Part shown: positions 34,332-43,102 of the stretch, piece after piece
How positions within the stretch are numbered: the stretch's first letter is position 1
Layout: each line of letters starts with the position of its first letter
Assembly (NCBI GenBank): GCA_026004795.1
Contig: BPJV01000002.1
Location: 709,256-773,255 of the forward strand
Origin: Pirellulaceae bacterium
GTDB taxonomy: Bacteria > Planctomycetota > Planctomycetia > Pirellulales > Pirellulaceae
DNA: 64,000 bases
Direction of reading: 5' to 3'
The notes under the pieces: model-generated
Seen by the model: the letters and a program-made list of their open reading frames with translations, nothing else
Told to the model about the DNA's origin: nothing
The model's database searches: none
Program-made: the position numbers and the translations under genes

Positions 34332-35630
34332 CTAGGCCAAGATCTGCTTGACGACCTTACCACCGTCGACGATCTCGATGGGACGATCGCCGGGAGCCAT
34401 CAATTCCTTGTCCGCGACGATCCCCAACAGGTGGTACATGGTTGTCGCCAAGTCCTCTGGGGAGACGGGGTCGAGATCCGGTTCCGAGGCGGTCGCATCG
34501 GAGGCCCCGTGAATGTAACCGCCTTTCACACCGCCACCGGCCAGCAGCACGCTGAACACCTTGGGCCAGTGATCGCGCCCGGCGGTGGAGTTGATTTTCG
34601 GCGTCCGCCCGAACTCGCTGCTGACCATCACCAAAGTCGATTGTAGCAAGCCGCGTGAATCGAGGTCTTGCAGCAGGGTGGCCAGCGCTTGGTCGAGGGC
34701 AGGCATCTGATTGCGGAAGCCGTCGGTGATGTTGTTGTGCATGTCCCAGCCCCCGTAGGTGAGCGTGACAAAACGGGCACCGGCTTCGACCAGACGGCGG
34801 GCCAGCAACATGCGCTGGCCGGCCTGATTCCGACCGTACTTGTCACGCAACGCGTCGGGTTCTTTATCGATGTCGAACGCCTCGCGGGCCTGTTGCGAGC
34901 TGATCAAGCCGTAGGCGCGTTCGTAGAAACTGTCCATCGCCGTGACCGCATCGGCACGCTGCCGTTGGGCGAAGTACTCGTTGACCGCCTGGAGTGCCGC
35001 GCGGCGCCGGGCAAACCGACCTTCATCCACCCCGTTGGGCAAATTCAAATCTTGCACACGAAAACCGTTGCTGGCCGGATCACTCCCCAAACTGAACGGT
35101 CCATAGGAACTGCTCAAATAACCGCTGCCGGCATACTCATTCGGCTTGTTGGGGATGCAGATGTACGGGGGCAGGTTGTTCCGCGAGCCATATTCGTGGC
35201 TGACCACCGAACCGAAGCTGGGGTACACCAATGCCGGACTTGGTTTGTAGCCGGTAAACATGTTGTGCGTGCCCCGCTCATGAGCCGCTTCGCCGTGCGT
35301 CAAGGAGCGGATGATGGTGAACTTGTCCGCACATTTGGCCAATTGGGGAAGCGTCTGGCTAATGACCTCGCCGGTGTTCGTGCGGGTTACCCCCATCTCA
35401 CCGCGATACTCCAACGGGCTGTACGGCTTCGGATCGAAGGACTCCTGCTGGGCCATACCGCCAGGAAGAAAGACGTGGATCACGCTCTCGGCTTTAGCAG
35501 GAATAAAGTCGTAGCTCTTTTGATCGCCGTATACCGAGCGCAACCGAAGAAAATCGGCCAGCGTCAGTCCGCCCACAGCACCAACGGTCACAAAACCGCG
35601 ACGTGACAGAGAATTGCCAGCGCATTTCAT
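34332..35630 (-). CDS. DUF1501 protein with Tat signal
   Basis: A 432-residue protein of the DUF1501 family, a group related to sulfatase/alkaline-phosphatase-like folds. The N-terminal 'SRRGFVTVGAVGGLTLADFL' is a twin-arginine signal, so it is exported folded. Family motifs include 'VIHVFLPGGMAQQESFDPKP', 'HERGTHNMFTGYKP', 'YGGWDMHNNITDGF' and 'GRDHWPKVFSVLLAGGGVKG'. The His and Asp residues in these motifs are those expected to bind metal, though no activity is proven for the family. It is the first gene of the operon. ATG 35630 has GGAG 9 bp upstream; ATG 35645 is in frame. Confidence 0.92.
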   Translation of the reverse strand: MKCAGNSLSRRGFVTVGAVGGLTLADFLRLRSVYGDQKSYDFIPAKAESVIHVFLPGGMAQQESFDPKPYSPLEYRGEMGVTRTNTGEVISQTLPQLAKCADKFTIIRSLTHGEAAHERGTHNMFTGYKPSPALVYPSFGSVVSHEYGSRNNLPPYICIPNKPNEYAGSGYLSSSYGPFSLGSDPASNGFRVQDLNLPNGVDEGRFARRRAALQAVNEYFAQRQRADAVTAMDSFYERAYGLISSQQAREAFDIDKEPDALRDKYGRNQAGQRMLLARRLVEAGARFVTLTYGGWDMHNNITDGFRNQMPALDQALATLLQDLDSRGLLQSTLVMVSSEFGRTPKINSTAGRDHWPKVFSVLLAGGGVKGGYIHGASDATASEPDLDPVSPEDLATTMYHLLGIVADKELMAPGDRPIEIVDGGKVVKQILA

Positions 35631-36049
35631 AGCAAGACACTCCATTCAAAGGTTTCTAGGTGGTCGAAACGGCGAACCTACGTGCAATATAGGGAGACGA
35701 TGCGCAGCGCCCACGCGCGGCGATCGATTGATTCTTGGGGAATGTTTCCATCAACCGGGCACTCTCCTAGGCTGCATCAAGCACTACTGCCCAAAACGGT
35801 CGAGCAACTCGGCAGGAAGGATGGCTGTTACTAAGGTGGGAAATCCGCTACGAATCCAAGGTGCGAATGGTACGCGAAGGTGGGACCTGAACATTTCGCT
35901 ATGTTTCAGGCGCTTGCATTGTAACCAGCGATTTAAGCAAAGTCAATGTACTCACCATCGGCAATACCCCGGTATTGCTCAAAGTGGCGCAGCGCTTTCC
36001 AAACCGCCTTATTCGCATCCGTTGCCATGGCATGTCCGGTTCGTTGCCC

Positions 36050-36090
36050 GAAGCCCCAGTGCAGAAGCCCCAGTGCGGAAGCCCGGCGCG
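36050..36090. repeat. 14-bp tandem repeat
   Basis: GAAGCCCCAGTGCA and GAAGCCCCAGTGCG are adjacent, followed by the diverged GAAGCCCGGCGCG. Confidence 0.6.
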
Positions 36091-36251
36091 CAGCCGCGGA
36101 ACGATGGAGAGGATGCCGGTAGGCGGCTCGCCGTCAGCGGAGCATCGGGGGCGGATGCAGCAGGTTCCCGCCTGCAGGCACATCGGAGTGGGCGCCGCAA
36201 ACGCAGATGCTCGGCAGCCTCCGGCGGCTCATTTTTTCACGCGCACGCAGG

Positions 36252-36289
36252 TTATTCATGCCCTAGCAGATTATTCATGCGCTAGCAGG
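36252..36289. repeat. 19-bp tandem repeat
   Basis: TTATTCATGCCCTAGCAGA and TTATTCATGCGCTAGCAGG are directly adjacent, differing at two positions. Confidence 0.65.
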
Positions 36290-36545
36290 TTCAGCAGCGC
36301 CCCGCCGCCCCGCCGCACGCCCGGGGCGGAATGCGGGGCGAACGTAACGGAGGTGCCAACGGATAATCGAAGCATCCCGAACCGCGTGACGAACTCCGCG
36401 CGCCGTGGTGGCGCGGTAGTATTCTTGCCGCTTTCCCCTGGGGCGGCTGGAAAAGGGACGGGGAAAGGTTTCCTGCGCAGCGTCTGGTCTTCCCACGGTC
36501 CCCCGGACACCTGTGGGCCGCCCCAGGCGGCTTAAGCCCCAGCGG

Positions 36546-37979
36546 TCAGGGGCGGATTTCGACGGGACTGCCGACGGTGAGGATGTTGAACACGTCGCGG
36601 GCGTCCAGGGGAGCCAGGCTGATGCATCCGGCGGCCGCCAGATCGCTGCTCGCCATCTCCGGCGTCCCGTGAATGGCCAGCTCTCCCAGGCTGAGCCACA
36701 CATCGCCGTAGGGATTGCGCGGATCTCCCGGTGGAATGGCAATACCCTTGCGGGAATAGTACGTGCGGTCACGCTGGCGGGCGATTACGGAAAACTTGCC
36801 GGGGGCCGGTGCTGGATCCTGCCCAATGGTGATCGGAAACCGGCCGGCGTACAGCTTGTCCAAGAACAGCACCAGTTCGCTGTGCTCCAGAAACACGACG
36901 GCGCGGAACGGTCCGCGAACCACTTTGATCTGCGTACCCGGGATGAGCGATTTCGATTCGCCCAGGCCGTTGATGGCATTGAGCAATTCCGGCGTGATGT
37001 GATAGGCAGCGGCGACCGACGCCACCGTATCCAAGGCCTTCACCCGGTAGGGGGGCTCGAGCAGGTGGCGTGGCGAGTAGATCACCTCACGGGAGAGGGC
37101 GTCCAGTAGGTCCAGCAGATCGGTGGTTTGTTCGTAGTTCAGTTCGGGGCTGCCGTAGAAAGGCGTCAGCAGCTCCAGGGCCTGACGGAGTTTGCCCCGC
37201 TCGGCCAACATCAACGCCTCGGTTCTCACTTGGGTAAATGGCTTCGTCGGCGCGACGGCGATGCCCCGCTCACCCGTCTGCGGTTGACCATCGGCAGCAG
37301 CGTCGACGGTGGAGCCATCGTCGGCTCGACCTGCTGGCACCGCCTGCGAGGGACTCTTGTAAGCGACCGGCGTGGCCGGCACTTGGGAATCGGCCGCGGC
37401 ACCAGCGGCGGCAATCAACGTTCCCTCCTGGCTTGCCGCGGAGGGCGTCGTTTCCCCGGACGCGTTACTGACCAGGTCGGACTGTAGCGGCGGAAAGGCT
37501 TCGACACTGATCGCTGGGGACGGTTCACCGGTTTCCGCGGGCGTCTGGGCGGGCAGCGGCGGGAGTGTACTGGAAGTCGGCGGGCCACCAGTGGCATCCA
37601 ACGACGGCAACTCAACAGCCGGGATTTCAATCGAGGGAGCCGTGGGAATCGCTTCCCCGTCCACCTCCGGCCAGGCAGGCAGATCGCTACCGAAGTCGGT
37701 TTCCGTCGAGGCGGATGCGGGAGGTGGCGCCGCCGTTCCACCTTGCGAGAGCCGAGCCATCAACTCCTCGGCCGAAACCGGAACGGCCCCCTCCATCTCG
37801 GCGGCATCGACTTCTGCACCGACATTCAGATCGACCAGGTCCTCAAGCTTCTGGTCTTCTGACATCCATTCGGAAACGCTCTCCGGCAACTCGGGGTCCG
37901 GGGCGTTGAGCGCCACGAAGGCGCCATAGCAGACGGCCAGCAACAATGCGATGACCAGCCCAGTCTTGATCGTTTGCAC
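36546..37979 (-). CDS. L,D-transpeptidase (YkuD) with LysM-like segment and membrane anchor
   Basis: A 477-residue protein. A signal-anchor helix (LVIALLLAVCYGAFVAL, residues 8-24) is followed by about 250 residues of Pro/Ala/Ser-rich linker. A LysM-like segment ('YRVKALDTVASVAAAYHITP' onward) and the YkuD domain complete it. The catalytic signature is His437 in 'LAIHGTP' and Cys452 in 'AAAGCISL'; the Arg that usually follows 'GCI' is Ser here. Such enzymes crosslink peptidoglycan or attach proteins to it. The start is decided by a strong AAGGAGG 9 bp before GTG 37979; ATGs further upstream (38057, 38069) lack a ribosome site and would bury the anchor helix. Confidence 0.85.
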   Translation of the reverse strand: MQTIKTGLVIALLLAVCYGAFVALNAPDPELPESVSEWMSEDQKLEDLVDLNVGAEVDAAEMEGAVPVSAEELMARLSQGGTAAPPPASASTETDFGSDLPAWPEVDGEAIPTAPSIEIPAVELPSLDATGGPPTSSTLPPLPAQTPAETGEPSPAISVEAFPPLQSDLVSNASGETTPSAASQEGTLIAAAGAAADSQVPATPVAYKSPSQAVPAGRADDGSTVDAAADGQPQTGERGIAVAPTKPFTQVRTEALMLAERGKLRQALELLTPFYGSPELNYEQTTDLLDLLDALSREVIYSPRHLLEPPYRVKALDTVASVAAAYHITPELLNAINGLGESKSLIPGTQIKVVRGPFRAVVFLEHSELVLFLDKLYAGRFPITIGQDPAPAPGKFSVIARQRDRTYYSRKGIAIPPGDPRNPYGDVWLSLGELAIHGTPEMASSDLAAAGCISLAPLDARDVFNILTVGSPVEIRP

Positions 37980-38402
37980 GACTACTTTCCTCCTTGAAAA
38001 TCGTCCATCCTCGTCGGGGTACCGCCCCTGCCTCAACCGCCGCACAGAGACGACCATGATAGTAACCATTGGCCGTGGGGCGACGCTATAGCGTTTTTCA
38101 CCATCATCGAGGGGGCGAGCGGCTGGGGGACCGAGTGATGCCGAGTAACGGGCGACTCGGGGACTCAGGGGATTGGGGGACTCGGTGAATGGGGGAATGG
38201 GGGATGGAGTGATCGGAAAGGGGGGCGGCGGGGCAGGTGGCGCGGAGTGGGGGCCGGCTACACCGGCGGGGAGGGGCGGACGAACAGGACGATGGCCGAG
38301 GCGAAGAAATCGCCGGTGGGGTTGGCGAACCGACCGAATCCCACCAAGATGATTAGGGCGCTGGGGGAAGATGAATCCATTTGATCGCCAATAGGTTACG
38401 TC
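37980..38402. other. Divergent intergenic region with G-run cluster
   Basis: This 423-bp region separates the transpeptidase (-) and mqnA (+) and must hold both promoters. Between 38108 and 38240 the plus strand has repeated GGGGGACTC/GGGGGAATG-type segments, including runs of five G separated by short loops, that could form a G-quadruplex. A palindrome ACGCTATAGCGT followed by T5 lies at 38083-38098. Confidence 0.5.
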
Positions 38403-39179
38403 ATGCGAATCGGGGCCGTGCGCTACCTGAACACCAAGCCGCTCATTCATCATTGGGAGCGACATCTGCCCCAGGCGGGCCTCTTGTTGGACTTGCCCAG
38501 CCGTTTGGCGGATCGCTTGACGGCCGGCCAACTGGACGTGGCGTTGATTCCCTCGGTGGAGTATTTTCACCAACCGCAGTGGGAAATCGTTAGCGATGCC
38601 TGTATTGCTTGCCGCGGGCCGGTACGCAGCGTGCGTCTTCTCTTTCGTTGCCCTCCGCGGGACGTCAAAACCGTGGCTTTGGACGAGGGGTCGCGCACCA
38701 GTGCGACGTTGGCGCGGATCCTGCTGGCGCGGCGGTATGACCTGCACCCCCAGCTTCGGCCCCTGGCGATCGACCAGCCGTACGACGAAGCGGAGGCCGA
38801 TGCGGTGTTGGTTATTGGCGATCGGGCCATGAGGGTGGAGGATGGCCGGTGGGAGGCCAACTGGGACTTGGGGGAGCAGTGGGTTTCCCTGACGGGACTT
38901 CCGTTTGTATTCGCCATGTGGGTGGCGCGGGCTCCGGCGATCGGGTCGGCAGTGGCCGGGGCTTTGGCACGGTGTCGCGATGCGGGCCTGCGCGACGCGC
39001 GTCGGCTGGCGGAAACATTGGCTCCGCAGTACGGTTTGACTGCCGATGATTGTTGGCGGTACTTTACTCAGCAGCTCCATTTCCACTTGGGACCGCGCGA
39101 GCGAGCGGGGATGGACTTGTTTCAGCAGTGGGCTACGGAGCTGCAGTTGATCCCTTCCTCTCCTTCGTTGACGACCTAG
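38403..39179 (+). CDS. mqnA: Chorismate dehydratase, futalosine pathway
   Basis: A 258-residue MqnA protein that converts chorismate to 3-[(1-carboxyvinyl)oxy]benzoate, the first step of the futalosine route to menaquinone. Family motifs are clear: 'RIGAVRYLNTKPLIHHWE' at the N-terminus, 'LDVALIPSVEYFHQP', 'VKTVALDEGSRTSATLARIL' and 'ADAVLVIGDRAM', then 'LPFVFAMWVAR'. The length is normal for the family. No clear ribosome site precedes ATG 38403, but the N-terminal motif starts at Met1. It is followed after 2 bp by mqnC, so the two are cotranscribed. Confidence 0.92.
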   Translation: MRIGAVRYLNTKPLIHHWERHLPQAGLLLDLPSRLADRLTAGQLDVALIPSVEYFHQPQWEIVSDACIACRGPVRSVRLLFRCPPRDVKTVALDEGSRTSATLARILLARRYDLHPQLRPLAIDQPYDEAEADAVLVIGDRAMRVEDGRWEANWDLGEQWVSLTGLPFVFAMWVARAPAIGSAVAGALARCRDAGLRDARRLAETLAPQYGLTADDCWRYFTQQLHFHLGPRERAGMDLFQQWATELQLIPSSPSLTT

Positions 39180-39181
39180 CG

Positions 39182-40321
39182 ATGATGATCGACGGCATCT
39201 TGGAAAAAGCGGTGGCAGGACAGCGATTGAGTCCGGATGAGGGATTGGCGCTGTTGCAGTCGCGTCAGTTGACACGCATCGGGGCGGCCGCTCATGCCGT
39301 CACCCAGCGTCTGCACCCGGAACCCTATCGCACCTACAACATCGATCGGAATATCAACTACACGAATATCTGCACGGCCGTATGCGATTTCTGCGCCTTC
39401 TATCGCAGTCCGCGGAGCGACGAAGGTTACGTCTTGCCCATGGACGAATTGTTGCGCAAGGTCGAAGAGACGGTGGCGCTGGGAGGCAACCAGATCTTGT
39501 TACAAGGAGGTCTGCATCCGAGATTCCGGCTGGAGTGGTACGAGGAGATGTTGCGGACGATCAAGCAGCGGTTTCCCGAGGTGAACATCCATGGGTTCAG
39601 TCCGCCGGAAATCTACCACTTCACCAAGGTGAACAAACTACCGCTGCGCGAGGTGCTCGCCCGGTTGCAGGCGGCCGGTTTGGGCAGTCTTCCGGGCGGT
39701 GGGGCGGAGATTCTGGTCGATCGGGTGCGGCGCGCCATCACCCGCGGCAAGGTACTGACCGACGACTGGTTGGAGGTCATGCGTCAGTGGCATTTGCTGG
39801 GCGGAAAAAGTTCGGCCACGATGATGTTCGGGCATGTGGAGACGTTGGCCGAACGCATCGAACATCTCGAACGGATTCGTCGGTTGCAGGACGAGACGGG
39901 TGGCTTTACGGCCTTCATCTGTTGGACGTTCCAGCCCGATCATACGGCGATGTCCCACGTGCCACCGGCCGGCGCCTACGAGTACTTGTTGAATCAGGCT
40001 GTAGCGCGGCTGTACCTGGACAACGTGCCCAACATCCAGAGCAGTTGGGTGACGCAGGGGCTGAAGATCGGTCAGTTGGCCCTGCTGTACGGCGCCAACG
40101 ACATGGGCAGCTTGATGATCGAAGAGAACGTGGTGGCCGAAGCCGGAACGGTCCACTACCTTACCCTGGACCAGATTCGCGCGGCCATCGAACAACTCGG
40201 CTACACCCCGCGGCAACGCGATGTGTTTTACCGATTGGTTCCTGAGCAGTTGGAGCGGTATGCGGTGGAAGCCAATCGCAGACGCGACTCGCAACCGGTG
40301 TTGCCGGTGGTCGCCGTATAA
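39182..40321 (+). CDS. mqnC: Cyclic dehypoxanthinyl futalosine synthase (radical SAM)
   Basis: A 379-residue radical SAM enzyme that closes the ring of dehypoxanthinyl futalosine in menaquinone biosynthesis. The iron-sulfur motif CX3CX2C is Cys64, Cys68, Cys71 ('CTAVCDFCAF'). Other family features are 'ILLQGGLHPRFRLEWYEEML', 'VNIHGFSPPEIYHF', 'LPGGGAEILVDRVR' and 'SSWVTQGLKIGQLALLYGAN'. These fit MqnC better than the related MqnE. The frame is open to 39050, but ATG 39182 directly after the mqnA stop gives a normal length; the next codon is also ATG. Confidence 0.93.
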   Translation: MMIDGILEKAVAGQRLSPDEGLALLQSRQLTRIGAAAHAVTQRLHPEPYRTYNIDRNINYTNICTAVCDFCAFYRSPRSDEGYVLPMDELLRKVEETVALGGNQILLQGGLHPRFRLEWYEEMLRTIKQRFPEVNIHGFSPPEIYHFTKVNKLPLREVLARLQAAGLGSLPGGGAEILVDRVRRAITRGKVLTDDWLEVMRQWHLLGGKSSATMMFGHVETLAERIEHLERIRRLQDETGGFTAFICWTFQPDHTAMSHVPPAGAYEYLLNQAVARLYLDNVPNIQSSWVTQGLKIGQLALLYGANDMGSLMIEENVVAEAGTVHYLTLDQIRAAIEQLGYTPRQRDVFYRLVPEQLERYAVEANRRRDSQPVLPVVAV

Positions 40322-40368
40322 TGGTCCACGGTGGCGGCGTCTGATGTTCCCTACGGAGGCAGGCACAA

Positions 40369-42042
40369 ATGGCACACGGCAATCGCCCACGCACCGGCGA
40401 CCTGACTATCGGGCAATACTTGATCAATCGCCTCCAGGATTACGGAATCCAACATGTTTTTGGGATTCCCGGCGATTATGTGCTGTCGTTCTACAGCATG
40501 CTCGAAGAATCTCCCCTGCAGGTGATCGGCGCCACACGAGAAGATTGTGCTGGATTTGCCGCTGATGCCTACGCGCGACTCAACGGCATGGGAGCGTTGT
40601 GCATCACCTACTGCGTCGGGGGCCTCAGTGCTGCCAATAGCGTGGCCGGCGCCTTCGCCGAGAAGTCGCCGGTGGTGGTGATCAGTGGTGCGCCGGGGTT
40701 GAGTGAACGGCGCAACAATCCGTTGCTTCATCACAAGGTGCGTGACTTTCGCACGCAGATGGAGGTATTCGAGCGGTTGTGCATTGCCGGGACGGAGCTG
40801 CGGGATCCACTGACCGCCTTCGCTGAGATCGAGCGGGTCCTGGATGCTGCCGACCGTTTCAAGCGGCCGGTGTACATCGAGCTGCCCCGCGACATGGTGC
40901 ATGTCGTTCCCCCCGCCGCACAAGGGTTCTTGCGCCCGCCGGAGGAATTGGACGAGGAGGCATTGCAGGAGGCGGTCGCCGAGGCGGTGCAGCGGTTGAA
41001 TCAGGCGAAAAAGCCGATCATCATCGCCGGTGTGGAGATCCATCGATTCGGCTTGCAGGACCTGTTGTTGCAATTGGCCGAATCGGCATCGATCCCCATC
41101 GCCGCCACCATGCTGGGCAAGAGCGTGATTCGGGAGACGCACCCGTTGTATGTGGGGCTGTACGAAGGGGCGTTAGGCCGAGCCGAGGTGACGCGATTTG
41201 TGGAAGAGAGCGACGTCATCCTCCTGCTGGGGACGTTCATGACCGACATCAACCTGGGAGTATACACCGCGGAGTTGGACTTGCGCAAGTGCGTGTATGC
41301 GACGAGCGAGCAGTTGCAGATTTCGCACCATTACTATCACGGTATTCCCTTGGACGCGTTCTTGAACGCCCTGATCGCTGCTCACCCCACACCGCAACCG
41401 CGATCAATCCCCGATGCTTTGAAACGCAAGGTCGAGCCGTTGGAGGTCGAGCCGGAGCGGCCATTGCAGGTCAGCCGCATGATCAAGCTGCTCAACGGCT
41501 ACCTCCACAAAGACAACATCGTCATTGCCGATATCGGCGATGCGCTGTTCGCCGCCACGGAGCTGGTGGTGCACGAACGGGCCGATTTTCTCAGCCCCGC
41601 CTACTACACCTCGATGGGATTCGCCGTGCCGGCCATTGTGGGCGCCAGTTTTGCCAAGCCCGATCAACGTATCGTGGCGATTTGCGGTGATGGCGCGTTC
41701 CAGATGACCGGACAAGAGCTGTCGACCATCGTCCGGCTCGGCCTGTCTCCGATTCTGATCATTCTCGACAACGGCGTCTACGGCACGGAGGTCTTCCTGC
41801 ATCCGGGTGACTGGGAATACAATAAAATTCATCGGTGGAACTACTATCGATTGCCGGAAATCTATGGCGGCGGCCGCGGTTACCGAGTGACCAATGAAGG
41901 AGAGTTTGCGGCGGCCTTGGAAACGGCTTGGCACGACACTTCCTGTGCCCAGATCATCCACGCCGTGGTGGAACCGGGTGATGCCAGCCAGACATTGTGC
42001 GCGCTGGCCGAGCGGTTGGGGGCACGCGTCGGCGGGAAGTAG
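40369..42042 (+). CDS. Thiamine-diphosphate-dependent 2-oxoacid decarboxylase (pyruvate/indolepyruvate type)
   Basis: A 557-residue enzyme of the pyruvate/indolepyruvate/phenylpyruvate decarboxylase family. All the catalytic residues of the Zymomonas enzyme have counterparts: Asp36 in 'GIPGDYVL', the cofactor Glu58 in 'TREDCAGFAADAYAR', His121-His122 in 'LLHHKVRD', and the Glu in 'YGTEVFLHPGD'. The ThDP-binding 'CGDGAFQMTGQELSTIVRLG' plus 'LDNGVYG' are intact. The reaction would convert a 2-oxoacid to aldehyde and CO2; pyruvate, phenylpyruvate or indolepyruvate is possible. GGAGG is 10 bp before the ATG. It lies 47 bp after mqnC and may be cotranscribed, although no role in menaquinone synthesis is known. 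Confidence 0.88.
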   Translation: MAHGNRPRTGDLTIGQYLINRLQDYGIQHVFGIPGDYVLSFYSMLEESPLQVIGATREDCAGFAADAYARLNGMGALCITYCVGGLSAANSVAGAFAEKSPVVVISGAPGLSERRNNPLLHHKVRDFRTQMEVFERLCIAGTELRDPLTAFAEIERVLDAADRFKRPVYIELPRDMVHVVPPAAQGFLRPPEELDEEALQEAVAEAVQRLNQAKKPIIIAGVEIHRFGLQDLLLQLAESASIPIAATMLGKSVIRETHPLYVGLYEGALGRAEVTRFVEESDVILLLGTFMTDINLGVYTAELDLRKCVYATSEQLQISHHYYHGIPLDAFLNALIAAHPTPQPRSIPDALKRKVEPLEVEPERPLQVSRMIKLLNGYLHKDNIVIADIGDALFAATELVVHERADFLSPAYYTSMGFAVPAIVGASFAKPDQRIVAICGDGAFQMTGQELSTIVRLGLSPILIILDNGVYGTEVFLHPGDWEYNKIHRWNYYRLPEIYGGGRGYRVTNEGEFAAALETAWHDTSCAQIIHAVVEPGDASQTLCALAERLGARVGGK

Positions 42043-42153
42043 TCGGCAGGTTGCTGGTGCGTGCTGGGGATCTCGGGCGGCTGGTGCGAGCCGGGACTGG
42101 GCCGCGCCCAGTGGAGATCCGTCGACGGTCGCCGCGCCTTGTCCCGCATTGGA

Positions 42154-42672
42154 TCAGTCGGCCGACTCGACGACCGGTTTGTCTTCAAAGCCGGTTGCCG
42201 TGAAGATCTGCTCCGGGTGCGTGGGGTTGTAGGGAGGCTGGTACCGAAACGTGTCGATCGGGAGATCGAGGCGATCGTTGATCACCACCTGCTCGATCAC
42301 ATCCTCTTGCAGTTGCTCGGATAACGCCAACTGGATTTGCTCTTTGATCTCCAGCAGCACGGCATCTTCGAAAAAGGAGGGATCGAGTTGGCGCAACTGT
42401 TCTTCCACGACCTCGTGAAGCAACCAACGGTTTTTCTCCACCGCTGTCTTGGCGGCGTACCGCTTTTCCGGCTGAACAATCAAGTGCACTCGTAGTTGGG
42501 TCAGCCACTGCTTGTCGGCCGACTGGATGTAGTACACGCCCAGCGGGATTTCGTTGCTGGACGCTACTTGGATCTTCGTGGCCTCGACGCGCACGTAGCC
42601 GACGATGATGGCATGAATCGTCACCAATAAGATCACTAATCCAGCAATCCAGTAACGGCGGATGATGTTCAT
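42154..42672 (-). CDS. Single-pass membrane protein, possibly FliL-like
   Basis: A 172-residue protein. An N-terminal anchor helix (YWIAGLVILLVTIHAIIVGYV, 20 central residues hydrophobic) is followed by a domain with 'EIPLGVYYIQSADKQ', 'LRVHLIVQPE', then amphipathic helices ('HEVVEEQLRQLDPSFF', 'IKEQIQLALSEQL') and a strand 'VIEQVVINDRL'. The order strand-strand-helix-helix-strand resembles FliL, the flagellar stator-associated protein, but no flagellar genes are nearby and the similarity is by eye. It converges with the decarboxylase gene (111-bp gap). Confidence 0.65.
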   Translation of the reverse strand: MNIIRRYWIAGLVILLVTIHAIIVGYVRVEATKIQVASSNEIPLGVYYIQSADKQWLTQLRVHLIVQPEKRYAAKTAVEKNRWLLHEVVEEQLRQLDPSFFEDAVLLEIKEQIQLALSEQLQEDVIEQVVINDRLDLPIDTFRYQPPYNPTHPEQIFTATGFEDKPVVESAD

Positions 42673-43102
42673 GACAACTTCTCCATCTCCACGGAACGTC
42701 GCGTTCGGTGAGTTCCACTCAGCAGGTCAATGCGTTGATCGGTGAGGAGTCCCCTGGCACCACCGCCGGGAACCCCATCGAGGGGCCTGGTGCCGCCGCA
42801 GGCGTAGCGCAGTACGCCCCCACACGCGCCCACATCCCACAACCCGTGCGGGGAACCGCGGGCAGAACCAGTGCTGAAATGTAGGTTATCGACCGGGGTG
42901 TGGCGGCAGGGGACGGTCGTATTGGCCTGCTGCGGCAGCGGGCGATGCCCTTCGAATCGGCATTTTCAGCATCATCGGCTCCTGGGAGATGAGGAGAGAA
43001 GTGGCAACGCCCCAGCAGCGAACGTACTGCTGCCCCGCACAGTCGGCAGCAGTAGGTAGTTCCGCCCAACGAACGTTCGCTGGCGGTTGGCGGCGAGGTG
43101 CC
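42673..43102. other. Intergenic, nothing recognised
   Basis: This 430-bp stretch between the FliL-like gene and the M16 peptidase is G+C-rich. A 116-codon minus-strand frame (42719-43069) lacks protein character. It should contain the promoter of the FliL-like gene and the end of the M16 transcript. Confidence 0.4.

Larger units (their letters stand above)
35631..36545. other. Gene-free region with short tandem repeats
   Basis: Upstream of the DUF1501 operon, this 915-bp stretch should hold its promoter near 35650-35750. No protein-like frame was found. A 14-bp tandem GAAGCCCCAGTGC(A/G) is at 36050-36077 with a third partial unit to 36090, and a 19-bp tandem TTATTCATGC(C/G)CTAGCAG at 36252-36289. 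The remainder is G+C-rich with several inverted segments. Confidence 0.5.

Noticed and set aside
38083..38098. Palindrome ACGCTATAGCGT plus T5 as a terminator
   Set aside because: It lies between two divergent genes, upstream of both starts, where no terminator is expected; the stem is only 4 bp.
37980..39275. Extension of the L,D-transpeptidase frame to 39275
   Set aside because: It would run antisense through all of mqnA; the Shine-Dalgarno at 37980-37995 fixes the start at 37979.
42719..43069. 116-codon minus-strand frame with several cysteines
   Set aside because: No ribosome site, Pro/Ala/Arg-rich composition and no signal peptide; considered non-coding.
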